Shown piece by piece: positions 1 to 7,422 of a stretch of DNA of 41,859 nucleotides; position 1 is the first letter of the stretch, and each line of letters starts with the position of its first letter. The DNA is from JAPSGM01 sp036556985 (lineage in GTDB: Bacteria; Chloroflexota; Limnocylindria; QHBO01), in the NCBI GenBank assembly GCA_036556985.1, contig DATBIK010000110.1, positions 1 to 41,859 on the forward strand, written 5' to 3'. The translations under genes and the position numbers were made by a program. Under the pieces are notes generated by a model. It saw nothing but the letters and a program-made list of their open reading frames with translations, was not told the origin of the DNA and did no database searches.

Positions 1-2400
1 CCGCGTGGCGAGCGCCAGCAGATCGTCCTCGACCGCGTCGTGATCGCGTCCGAGGGCGAGGAGCCGGCGCCGGCCGCCGGGCGGCTGCTGGTGCGCCTGC
101 CGCGTGCGGTTGCCGTAACCACCCGGGACGAGGTCACGTTCGCGGGGCGGCTCGAACCCCCGCAGGACTTCGATGGCTTCGCCTACCGCGAGTACCTCGC
201 CCGCCAGGGCATCGGCGCCACGGCGAGCGCGTTCCGCGCCACGGTCTTGCCCAGGCGGGGCGGCGGGCCGCTCGCCGCGCTGCGCGCGACGCTGCTCCAC
301 GGCCTGCTCGCCGTCCTTCCCGAGCCGGAGGCCGCGCTCGGGGCCGGCATCCTGCTCGGCGTCCGCAGCGGCATCGCGCCGTCCGTGAACGACGCCTTCG
401 CCGCCGCCGGGCTCACCCACGTCGTGGCGATCTCGGGCTGGAACATCGCCATCGTCGCCGCCGTGGCCGGGAGCCTCACCCGGCCGCTCGTCCGGCTGCG
501 CGGGGGGAGAATCGGTGCCGTGGCCGTCGCCGCGGGGGCGGTGGCGGCCTACGTCGTGCTCACCGGCGCCTCGCCATCGGTCGTGCGCGCCGCGCTCATG
601 TCCGGCGGGCTGCTCGTCGCTCGGCTCGGGGGGTCCCGTGGCCACGCGATTGCGGCCCTCATGGCGGCGGCCCTGGCGATGCTGGTCGCGGCGCCGCCGG
701 TGCTCTGGGACGTCGGCTTCCAGCTCTCGGCGCTCGCGACCGCCGGGCTCATCTGGTTCGGGGCGGGCATGGAGTCGCTGCTCGCCCGTTGGCCGGCCGC
801 GGTTCGCGAGCCGGTGGCGCTCACGCTGGCCGCGCAGCTCACCACGCTGCCGGTCATCCTCCTGAACTTCGAGCGCCTCTCGCTCGTCGCGCCGCTGGCG
901 AACGTCCTTGTCGTGCCCCTCGTGCCGCTCGTCATGCTGTGCGCGGCCCTCGCCGCCGTGAGCGGCACGCTGGCCGAGGCCGGCCTGCTGTCGATCGCCG
1001 GCGACGCGGTGGCGTGGCTGCTCGGCGGCGCGGCGTGGCTCTACCTGCGGCTCATGGTCCTGGCCGGGCAGCTTGCCGCGGCGGTCCCCCTTGCATCGGT
1101 CGAGGTCGCAGGCCCGGCCTGGCTGGCGGGCGCCTGGTACCCGATGCTGCTGATCGTCCATCGGCGCATGCCCGCCGGCGACCGTGTCCTCGCCGAGCTG
1201 CCGGTGTCCGGGCCGGCACGCCTCCTGCGCCCCCTGCCGCTGGCAACCGGCACGCTGGCGGCCGTCGTGGCCCTCACGCTCGCCACCCAGCCGGACGGGC
1301 GGCTGCGGATCACGATGCTCGACATCGGGCAGGGCGATGCCATCCTCGTCCGTGCGCCCTCCGGGGCGACCATGCTCGTCGACGGCGGGCCGGTCCCCGA
1401 CCTCGCCGTGCAGCGCCTGGGTGAGGCGCTCCCCTTCTGGCAGCGCCGGATCGATATCGTGCTGCTCACCCACCCGCACGAGGACCATGTCGCCGGGCTC
1501 GTCCCGGTCCTCGATCGCTTCCGGGTCGGCCTCGTCCTGGACAGCGGGCGCGCATACGAGAACCCCACCTATCCCCGCTTCCTGGAGGCCGCGGCGGCCG
1601 AGCAGGACGCGGGCGTCGTCCTGGCCCGTGCCGGCCAGGCCTATGCCCTGGACGCCTCCACCCGCCTGGCCATCCTCTTCCCCACCGATGCCGATGCCGC
1701 CGCACCCCTTCCCGACGGCGACATCAACAACGCGTCGGTGGTGGCGCTCCTCGAGAACGATGGCTTCCGGGCGCTGCTCACCGGCGACGCGGAAGCGCCG
1801 ATCGAGCGACTGCTGCTGGCCCGCGGCGTCCTGCCGCGGGTCGACGTCCTGAAGGTCGGACACCACGGGTCCGACTCGTCGACGCTGCCCGAGTTCGTCG
1901 CCGCGCTCCGGCCGCGCTTCGCCCTCGTCTCGACCGGCGCCGGGAACGAGTACGGGCATCCGCACGACTCCACGCTCCGAACGCTGGCCGCGTTCCCCGG
2001 CCTCGTCGTGCTGCGCACCGATCGCGACGGCAGCGTGGAGCTCGTGGTGGAGCGCTCGGGGATCGCGGTGCGGCGCCGGGGGCCGTCCGATCCGGGTAGC
2101 ATCGGTCCATGGCCGTCCCCAGTCTCGAGCGCGCGGAGGAGGTGCTCGCCTCGTATGCGTTGCCGGAGGGCATCCTCAGGCATTCGCGCGGCGTGGCGCG
2201 CGTCGCGGCCGAGGCGGCGCGGATGGTGGACGCCGCGGGCGTGCCGATCGACGTCCACCTCGTCGAGGTCGCCGCCCTGCTGCACGACGTCGACAAGCCC
2301 GAGACGCGCGGGTCGCTCATGCACGGCGTCGTGGCCGCCGCACGGATGGTCGAGCTCGGATGGGAGGAGCTTGCCGTCCCGATTGCATCGCACCCGGTGA
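1..2400 (+). CDS. comEC: ComEC/Rec2 DNA-uptake channel protein, 5' truncated by window edge
   Basis: ComEC forms the inner-membrane channel that passes single-stranded DNA into the cell during transformation. The frame is open from base 1, so the true start lies upstream; the first in-window start codon is GTG at 40. Numbering from it, residues 1-95 are the end of an N-terminal DUF4131-like domain, followed by the multi-pass Competence domain with long hydrophobic segments to about residue 425. A metallo-beta-lactamase domain comes last: HPHEDH at 478-483, then KVGHHGSDSS and a late STGAGNEYGHPH. Homology-like sequence ends near base 2085. The frame then stays open to 2400 through Arg/Ser-rich sequence that overlaps the next gene out of frame, so the last ~100 residues are probably not real. 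The identity is secure, the 3' end is not. Confidence 0.9.
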   Translation, partial: PRGERQQIVLDRVVIASEGEEPAPAAGRLLVRLPRAVAVTTRDEVTFAGRLEPPQDFDGFAYREYLARQGIGATASAFRATVLPRRGGGPLAALRATLLHGLLAVLPEPEAALGAGILLGVRSGIAPSVNDAFAAAGLTHVVAISGWNIAIVAAVAGSLTRPLVRLRGGRIGAVAVAAGAVAAYVVLTGASPSVVRAALMSGGLLVARLGGSRGHAIAALMAAALAMLVAAPPVLWDVGFQLSALATAGLIWFGAGMESLLARWPAAVREPVALTLAAQLTTLPVILLNFERLSLVAPLANVLVVPLVPLVMLCAALAAVSGTLAEAGLLSIAGDAVAWLLGGAAWLYLRLMVLAGQLAAAVPLASVEVAGPAWLAGAWYPMLLIVHRRMPAGDRVLAELPVSGPARLLRPLPLATGTLAAVVALTLATQPDGRLRITMLDIGQGDAILVRAPSGATMLVDGGPVPDLAVQRLGEALPFWQRRIDIVLLTHPHEDHVAGLVPVLDRFRVGLVLDSGRAYENPTYPRFLEAAAAEQDAGVVLARAGQAYALDASTRLAILFPTDADAAAPLPDGDINNASVVALLENDGFRALLTGDAEAPIERLLLARGVLPRVDVLKVGHHGSDSSTLPEFVAALRPRFALVSTGAGNEYGHPHDSTLRTLAAFPGLVVLRTDRDGSVELVVERSGIAVRRRGPSDPGSIGPWPSPVSSARRRCSPRMRCRRASSGIRAAWRASRPRRRGWWTPRACRSTSTSSRSPPCCTTSTSPRRAGRSCTASWPPHGWSSSDGRSLPSRLHRTR
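2097..2102 (+). promoter_or_regulatory. -10 box TAGCAT for the HD-domain gene
   Basis: TAGCAT ends six bases before the ATG at 2109, with no Shine-Dalgarno sequence between. This spacing would put the transcription start on the ATG, giving a leaderless message. The box lies within the expected end of comEC. No clear -35 is visible. Confidence 0.4.
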
Positions 2401-2669
2401 CGGCTCTCCTCGACGAGGAGCGATACCCGCGCGGCTGGCCGTCAGTGGTCGTCTCGGTGGCCGACCGTCATGTCGCCCAGGAGTTCCTCACCACCGACGA
2501 GCGCATCGACGACATGGCACTTCGCCACCCCGACTACCGCGATGACCTCGAGGTCGCGCGGAGGCACGCTCATGCCCTCGAGGCCGAGCTGGCGGAGGTG
2601 GTTGGCCTCGAGGTGGAGGATCTCGTCGAGAGGCTGCGCGCCGCGTGGGCCGGCGGTGTGAAGGCATGA
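2109..2669 (+). CDS. HD-domain phosphohydrolase-like protein
   Basis: This 186-residue protein has the metal-binding pattern of the HD superfamily: H25, H59-D60 in LLHDVDK, then later His residues in LMHG and ASHPV and an Asp in VADRH. HD proteins usually hydrolyse phosphate esters of nucleotides or signalling molecules; the substrate here is unknown. It lies between comEC and holA, and its TGA overlaps the holA ATG (ATGA), so it is probably translated with holA. The ATG at 2109 is supported by a -10-like TAGCAT six bases upstream. The YqeK Ap4A hydrolase family is a possible relative, but the sequence does not settle this. Confidence 0.8.
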   Translation: MAVPSLERAEEVLASYALPEGILRHSRGVARVAAEAARMVDAAGVPIDVHLVEVAALLHDVDKPETRGSLMHGVVAAARMVELGWEELAVPIASHPVTALLDEERYPRGWPSVVVSVADRHVAQEFLTTDERIDDMALRHPDYRDDLEVARRHAHALEAELAEVVGLEVEDLVERLRAAWAGGVKA

Positions 2670-3709
2670 GCGCGCCACTCCTCCTCGCGCACGGGGACGA
2701 CAGCTTCGGCCTGGACCAGGTGCTCCGCGCCTTCGCGGAGCGGATCGGCGCCGACGACCGCGTCGAGATCGTGCCGGCCGGATCGCCCGACGAGGGGGCG
2801 ATCGAGCGCGCCGCGCTGGAGGCGGGCACGGTCGGCATGTTCGGCACCCACCTCGCCGTCCTGCGCCAGCCGGTCCGCGCCGTTGGTCGGTCGGCGGCGG
2901 CCACGGAGCGTCTCCTCGCCCTCGTTCGCTACCTGCCCGATGGCGCGGCGCTCGCGCTCGTCGACCTGCGCGCCAGCCGGGACGCGACGAAGCCGCCCGC
3001 GCTCCTCGGGAAGCTGGCGTCCGCGGTCGTCACCCGCGGCGGCGTGGTCGAGCAGCGCAATGCGCCGCGGCGCGCCGAGCTGCAGGCCTGGGTCCGCCGC
3101 CATGCCGAGGCGATCGGGGTGCGGATCGAGCCGCGCGCGGCAGCGGCGCTGGCCGACCGGGTGGGCGGCGCCGTGGCGGAGACGGACGTCGAGCGCGGCG
3201 ACCAGACCCGCGTGGCGGACGGTGAGCTGCGCAAGCTGGCGACCTACGCGGGCGACCGCCCGATCGCGCTGGACGACGTCGAGCAGCTCGTCGCCGACAC
3301 GCGCCCCGCCAGCCTGTACGCGATCACGAACGCCGTCGATCGGCGCGACGCCGCTGCGGCGGCATCGGCCCTCGAGCGTGCCCTGGTCGAGGGCCAGCCG
3401 GTGCTGCGCATCACGGCGGCGCTGGCCGGCCGCGTCTCGGACCTCATCGTGGTGCGCGACCTGGTGGCGCGGCGCGCGACGCCGCAGGAGATCGCGCGGC
3501 GCGCGGCGCGTGGCAACGTGCGGATGGCCGAGCGCCTCGTCGAGGCGGCCGGGCGCTATCGGCCCGAGGAGCTGGAGGCGATGCTGGGCGGGCTGTTCGA
3601 GGCCGACCTGGCGATCAAGACCAACGCGATGGACCCGGAGCCCGCGGTGGCGGCCTGGTTGGGCGAGTTCCTGCTCGGGACTCGGCGCGAGGTGCCGGCG
3701 CAGCGCTGA
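2666..3709 (+). CDS. holA: DNA polymerase III subunit delta
   Basis: The delta subunit opens the sliding clamp as part of the clamp loader at the replication fork. The 347-residue protein starts MSAPLLLAHGDDSFG, a typical HolA beginning for the degenerate AAA+ domain I. Its C-terminal third carries the recognisable collar-domain pattern RVSDLIVVRDLV and, near the end, FEADLAIKTN, which is close to a signature of the family. The start is the ATG at 2666, which overlaps the stop of the HD gene. An upstream GTG at 2645 in the same frame would only add residues encoded inside the preceding gene. The comEC-holA neighbourhood is common in bacteria. Confidence 0.92.
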   Translation: MSAPLLLAHGDDSFGLDQVLRAFAERIGADDRVEIVPAGSPDEGAIERAALEAGTVGMFGTHLAVLRQPVRAVGRSAAATERLLALVRYLPDGAALALVDLRASRDATKPPALLGKLASAVVTRGGVVEQRNAPRRAELQAWVRRHAEAIGVRIEPRAAAALADRVGGAVAETDVERGDQTRVADGELRKLATYAGDRPIALDDVEQLVADTRPASLYAITNAVDRRDAAAAASALERALVEGQPVLRITAALAGRVSDLIVVRDLVARRATPQEIARRAARGNVRMAERLVEAAGRYRPEELEAMLGGLFEADLAIKTNAMDPEPAVAAWLGEFLLGTRREVPAQR

Positions 3710-3734
3710 GGGGACGCGGAACGGACGGCGGCGC

Positions 3735-3995
3735 TCAGGCGGCGCCGGCGCGGAGGACCCGGTCGCTCTCGATCGCGAACGTGCAGCGCGCCTCGGACAG
3801 GCCGAGGATGCCGATGAGCTGCTGGTCGACGTACAGCTGCCGGCACGGCACGCACAGCGCGCCGGGGATCGCGAAGAAGAGCCGCTCGTCGGCGAGCGGG
3901 TCGCGAAAGGCCGTGTCGAACACGCTCGTCAGGAGCTCCCCGCCGCAGAAGCGGCAGGTCTCGATCGCGCGTGCGGACACCGGGCTGTCGTTCAT
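3735..3995 (-). CDS. Small zinc-ribbon protein
   Basis: An 86-residue protein with one clear zinc ribbon: CRFC near the N-terminus and CVPC about 35 residues later. The rest is short and has no other recognisable domain. Zinc ribbons of this type occur in DNA- or protein-binding adaptors such as YgiT-like antitoxins, but no toxin-like partner is visible here. The start is uncertain: ATG at 3995 is used, with in-frame ATG at 4007 as an alternative, and neither has a strong ribosome-binding site. The gene is last in the minus-strand series behind rsfS and ends convergently with holA, 25 bases away. Confidence 0.65.
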   Translation of the reverse strand: MNDSPVSARAIETCRFCGGELLTSVFDTAFRDPLADERLFFAIPGALCVPCRQLYVDQQLIGILGLSEARCTFAIESDRVLRAGAA

Positions 3996-4035
3996 GCCCG
4001 CGAGCATGGAATTCGGGCACCGGCGCCTCAATAGG

Positions 4036-4076
4036 AGTACCGGAGCAGGCCGGCCTAGTACCGGTCTAGTACCCGG
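4036..4076. repeat. Three short direct repeats of agtaccgg
   Basis: Copies of agtacc(c)gg begin at 4036, 4057 and 4068; the last two are both preceded by ct and lie 11 bases apart. They fall in the 88-base gap between the end of rsfS and the start of the zinc-ribbon gene, where an operator could sit. Confidence 0.45.
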
Positions 4077-4083
4077 CGTCCGA

Positions 4084-4467
4084 TCAGACGACCCGGACGA
4101 CCTGCGCGGCCTGGCTCCACAGCCGCTCGAGCCCGTAGTACTCGCGCTCCTCCGGGGAGAAGACGTGCACGATCACGCTGCCGTAGTCGATGAGGACCCA
4201 TCGGGCCTTGGCCAGCCCCTCGATCCCGAGGGGACGGATGCCCTCGTCGCGGAGCTCGTCGACGATCGCCTGGCTCAGCGCCTGGACCTGCCGGTCGCTG
4301 CGCCCAGAGGCGATCACGAAGTAATCGGCCATGGTCGTCAGCTCGGCGGTGCGCAGCAGGACGATGTCCGAGCCCTTCTTGTCGGAGGCGACGTCCACGA
4401 TCCGATGCGCCAGCTCGGCGGCATCAGTCAGGTCGGGGCTCTCAGCCGGGTCGGCCAGGTTCGTCAC
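4084..4467 (-). CDS. rsfS: Ribosomal silencing factor RsfS (Iojap family)
   Basis: RsfS binds ribosomal protein uL14 on the large subunit and blocks subunit joining under poor growth conditions. The protein shows the family core: an AHRIVDVASDKKGSDIVLL start, then ADYFVIASGRSDRQVQAL, the WVLIDYGSVIVHVFSPEERE stretch and the YYGLERLW end. The GTG at 4467 is chosen, giving 127 residues and a 26-base overlap with nadD. An ATG at 4527 would add 20 low-complexity residues and enlarge the overlap to 86 bases. It is the last of the obg-nadD-rsfS set, a classic bacterial order. Confidence 0.9.
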   Translation of the reverse strand: MTNLADPAESPDLTDAAELAHRIVDVASDKKGSDIVLLRTAELTTMADYFVIASGRSDRQVQALSQAIVDELRDEGIRPLGIEGLAKARWVLIDYGSVIVHVFSPEEREYYGLERLWSQAAQVVRVV

Positions 4468-5176
4468 TCCTGCTGCGTCGGTAGAGGCCGCGTCGGGCGA
4501 TGTGCTCCTCCACGGCCACCGGCACAAGGTAGCGGATGGCCCTGCCGGCCGCCACCCGGCGCCGGATCTCCGAGGCGCTCACGTCGAGCGACGGGCCGTC
4601 GAGGAGGTGGATCCGTGACGCCTGTCCACCGAATCGCTCCCGGAGCTCGTGGCGCGCCGGCAGCGGGCTGCCGGGACGCGGGCCGACCGCCCATTCGACC
4701 ATGGCCAGCAGCCGATCGGGCTCGCGCCAGGTGTCGATCTGCGCAAGCGAGTCGGCCGCCATGAGCAGGTACAGCCGGCTGCCGTCGTACAGGCGGCCCA
4801 GCTCCTCGACGCTGTCCACCGTGAACGACGGTCCCGGCCGCTCCATCTCGAGCGGGCAGATCTCGAAGGCCGGGTCCGCCCCGATGGCGAGGCGCGTCAT
4901 GAGCAGCCGGTCGGCGGCAGAGCTCATCCGACGTCCGCGCTTGTGCGGCGGCTGGGACGCGGGCATGAACAGGACGCGGTCGAGGTCGAGCGCGTCGGAC
5001 GCGAGCGTGGCCAGCCACAGATGCCCGACGTGGGGCGGGTCGAAGGTGCCGCCCAGGATGCCGATACGCTCCGGCTGGGTCTCGGCCGTCGCGCCACGCC
5101 GCGCGGGCTCGGCGGCCGGGCGTCGACGCCCGCGGGAGCCGGTGGGACTCGGGACCAGCAGGGTGGCGGGACTCAT
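4442..5176 (-). CDS. nadD: Nicotinate-nucleotide adenylyltransferase
   Basis: NadD transfers AMP from ATP to nicotinate mononucleotide, making deamido-NAD in the cytosol. After a disordered Arg/Pro-rich extension of about 35 residues, the Rossmann-like core begins with GILGGTFDPPHVGHL, containing the nucleotidyltransferase HxGH motif. The later PASQPPHKR segment and the C-terminal VSASEIRRR (the ISSTxIR-type ATP-binding motif) complete the family pattern. The ATG at 5176 overlaps the obg TGA as ATGA, which argues for it over the longer frame at 5191. The N-terminal extension is longer than usual, so an internal start cannot be excluded. Confidence 0.92.
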   Translation of the reverse strand: MSPATLLVPSPTGSRGRRRPAAEPARRGATAETQPERIGILGGTFDPPHVGHLWLATLASDALDLDRVLFMPASQPPHKRGRRMSSAADRLLMTRLAIGADPAFEICPLEMERPGPSFTVDSVEELGRLYDGSRLYLLMAADSLAQIDTWREPDRLLAMVEWAVGPRPGSPLPARHELRERFGGQASRIHLLDGPSLDVSASEIRRRVAAGRAIRYLVPVAVEEHIARRGLYRRSRSDEPGRPG

Positions 5177-6465
5177 GCGTCGTCGCCCCACTCGAGCTCG
5201 GTCCGGCCGATGCGGACCGTCGTGCCGGGGCCGGCTCCCAGCCGCCGGAGCTCGGCGTCGATGCCGAGACGCTCGAGCGCGCGCTGGAAGCGGTCGCGCG
5301 ACTCCTCGTTCTCGAAGTCGGTCTTGGCGGCTGCAATCTCGATGCGCCGGCCGCGCACCCGCAGCCCGTCCGGCTCCGCTACAACCCGCCAGCCCGCGTC
5401 CAGCGGGTCGAAGCGATGGACGCGGACCGGGGCTTCGGGCACCGTCGCCGCGGCCCGTGCCTCCGCCTCGTCGAGTGCCGCGGTTAACGCGGCGCGCAGG
5501 TCGTCGAGGCCGGTGCCGTCATGGCTCGAGACGGCGATCGGGGCGTGGCCGGCGGACGCGAGCCGGCGCCGGACGCGCGGCCAGCGCTCGCGGACATCGG
5601 GCAGGTCGAGCTTGGTGACGACGGTCGTCATCGGGCGCTCGAGCAGGGCCGGGTCGTGGAGCCGCAGCTCGTCGGCGACGACCTGCCATTCGGCGGCCGG
5701 GTCGTCGGCAGCGCCGTCGACAACCGCCACCAGCACGCGCGTGCGCTCGACGTGCCGCAGGAAGGCGTGCCCCAGGCCGTGCCCCTCGTGGGCGCCCTCG
5801 ATGAGTCCCGGGACGTCGGCGATGACCGCGCTGCGCTCGTCGTCGAAGACGATGACGCCCAGGTTCGGGCTGGTCGTCGTGAACGGATAGCTGGCGACCC
5901 GCGGCTGCGCCTCGGTGAGCGCCGCCAGCAGCGTGGACTTGCCGGCGTTCGGGGCGCCCACCAGGCCGATGTCGGCGATGAGCTTCAGCTCGAGCTCGAT
6001 CCAGCGCTCCTCCCCGGGCTGGCCCTTTTCGTAATGGGTCGGTGCCCGATGGGTGGGTGTCGCGAAGTGAACGTTGCCGCGGCCGCCGCGGCCGCCGCGG
6101 GCGACCACGAGTCGATCGCCGGGGGCGAGGAGCTCCCCCAGCCAGGCGCCTGCTTCTCCCTGGTGGCCTGGCGCCAGCCGCACGACCGTGCCCGGCGGCA
6201 CCGGCGCGACAACGTCCTCGCCGTCCCTGCCGTGCGCCTTGCGGCCCGCGCCACGCCCGCCGGCCGCGGCGCGCAGGTGGCGGCGCCGCTGGAAGTCGCC
6301 GAGGGTGGTCATGCCGGGCTCGGCAACGAGGACCACGTCGCCACCGGCGCCGCCATCGCCGCCGTCCGGGCCCCCGCGCGGGACGTGGGCCTCGCGGCGG
6401 AAGGAGCGCGACCCGTCGCCGCCGTCGCCGGCCGCCACGTGGATGCGGACGTGGTCAGCGAACAT
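5173..6465 (-). CDS. obg: GTPase Obg/CgtA
   Basis: Obg is an essential GTPase that acts in large-subunit ribosome assembly and stress control. The 430-residue protein has all three family domains. The glycine-rich Obg fold covers residues 1-160 (GDGGDGSRSFRREAHVPRGG). The G domain has GAPNAGKST at 170-178, DVPGLIEG at 217-224 and TKLD at 284-287. A C-terminal OCT domain runs from about 350 with the pattern FENEESRDRFQR. It starts with ATG at 6465. A TATCAT -10-like box nine bases upstream (6475-6480) and no Shine-Dalgarno sequence hint at a very short leader. It is the first gene of obg-nadD-rsfS. Confidence 0.95.
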   Translation of the reverse strand: MFADHVRIHVAAGDGGDGSRSFRREAHVPRGGPDGGDGGAGGDVVLVAEPGMTTLGDFQRRRHLRAAAGGRGAGRKAHGRDGEDVVAPVPPGTVVRLAPGHQGEAGAWLGELLAPGDRLVVARGGRGGRGNVHFATPTHRAPTHYEKGQPGEERWIELELKLIADIGLVGAPNAGKSTLLAALTEAQPRVASYPFTTTSPNLGVIVFDDERSAVIADVPGLIEGAHEGHGLGHAFLRHVERTRVLVAVVDGAADDPAAEWQVVADELRLHDPALLERPMTTVVTKLDLPDVRERWPRVRRRLASAGHAPIAVSSHDGTGLDDLRAALTAALDEAEARAAATVPEAPVRVHRFDPLDAGWRVVAEPDGLRVRGRRIEIAAAKTDFENEESRDRFQRALERLGIDAELRRLGAGPGTTVRIGRTELEWGDDA

Positions 6466-6517
6466 GCGAGGCCGATGATAGCAACGGGATCAGCGCGGTC
6501 CGGCAGGGGGCAGGCGC

Positions 6518-7258
6518 CTACAGGTAGCGGAGCGGGTTGACCTCGTAGCCGCCGACGATCGTCTCGAAGTGGACGTGCGGCCCGGTGCAGATCCCGGTGC
6601 AGCCGACCCCGGCGATGCCCTGGCCGCGCGAGACCGCCTGCCCGGGTGAGACCCAGATCGAGCCGAGGTGGTTGTAGACCGTCTGCATCCCGTTGCCGTG
6701 GTCGATGGCCACCACGTAGCCGCCACCGTTGTTGCGCCACCCGGCCCAGGTCACGACGCCGGAGTCGGCCGCCATGACCGTGCTCCCGTACGGCGCGGCG
6801 ATGTCGATGGCCAGGTGGCCGGAGTGGAAGTACTGGGTGATCGTGCCGTTGACCGGCCAGACGAGCGCGCCGGTGCCGGTGACGACCTGGGGTGCCGGCG
6901 GCGCGGCGACGGTGGCCGGCGGATCGGGGGCCGGCTTCGGCGGAGCGACCGGCGTCGGCAGGGGGGTGGGCGCCATGGTGGGCTCGAAGCGGGCGGCCCG
7001 ACGGGAGAGGACGGGGTCCGCGCCTCCCTGCTGGGGCGAAAGCTCGAACGTGGTGCTGCGGAGCTCGGATTGCTGCCCGCCAGCTGCGCGAACCGGGGCG
7101 ACGAGGTCGAAGGAGAGAGAGGTAGCCCCCTCGCCGGGAAGCGAGGACGCGCCGGCATCAGTGCGGGCAGACGAGATACCGAAGGCGGCGGTGAGTGCGA
7201 CCAGGCCGACGACCATGAGATGCACGAACCCGCGGGCGATCGGGCGTGGAACGGTCAT
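6518..7258 (-). CDS. M23-family murein endopeptidase, exported
   Basis: M23 (LytM-type) peptidases cut peptide cross-links of peptidoglycan outside the membrane. Counting from the ATG at 7258, a positively charged start and a hydrophobic segment (HLMVVGLVALTAAFGI) form a signal peptide or anchor. A Pro/Ala-rich linker follows, with PTPLPTPVAPPKPAP. The C-terminal catalytic domain has the zinc ligands HLAID and HVHFE together with the family's GYVVAIDHGNGMQTVYNHL stretch. A TTG at 7288 could lengthen the protein by ten residues, but the ATG is preferred. Upstream lies the amidase gene, also a wall hydrolase, 164 bases away, and obg follows after 52 bases. Confidence 0.9.
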   Translation of the reverse strand: MTVPRPIARGFVHLMVVGLVALTAAFGISSARTDAGASSLPGEGATSLSFDLVAPVRAAGGQQSELRSTTFELSPQQGGADPVLSRRAARFEPTMAPTPLPTPVAPPKPAPDPPATVAAPPAPQVVTGTGALVWPVNGTITQYFHSGHLAIDIAAPYGSTVMAADSGVVTWAGWRNNGGGYVVAIDHGNGMQTVYNHLGSIWVSPGQAVSRGQGIAGVGCTGICTGPHVHFETIVGGYEVNPLRYL

Positions 7259-7422
7259 CCGGCGCAGCGGCCGTCGCGGATCGGGCAATACTGCAGCTCC
7301 GAAAGTCGAGTAAGGCGCTTGTCGCGACCCCGCTCAAACCCCCGGGCCGGCGGCGCCGAGCGTGCCGGTTCGAGATCGCGGCCCGATGCTACCAGCGGCC
7401 TCACGGCCGGGTCAACCCGTGC
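7259..7422 (-). promoter_or_regulatory. Intergenic region before the M23 gene, probable promoter
   Basis: This 164-base gap separates the amidase stop from the M23 start. On the minus strand a CAGTAT/TATTGC-like element about 25-30 bases before the start could be a -10, with TTACTC as a weak -35 seventeen bases further up. The match is poor, and no convincing terminator hairpin with a T tract is present. Confidence 0.25.

Noticed and set aside
4468..4527. Longer rsfS start at ATG 4527
   Set aside because: It adds 20 low-complexity residues, overlaps nadD by 86 bases and lies before the conserved RsfS domain.
6077..6105. Triplicated gccgccgcg run
   Set aside because: It encodes the Gly/Arg repeat RGGRGGRG of the conserved Obg N-terminal domain, so it is coding and not a mobile or regulatory repeat.
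7340..7395. A ggttcgagat sequence that looks like a tRNA T-loop
   Set aside because: The flanking bases do not pair as a T stem and no acceptor or anticodon arm can be folded.
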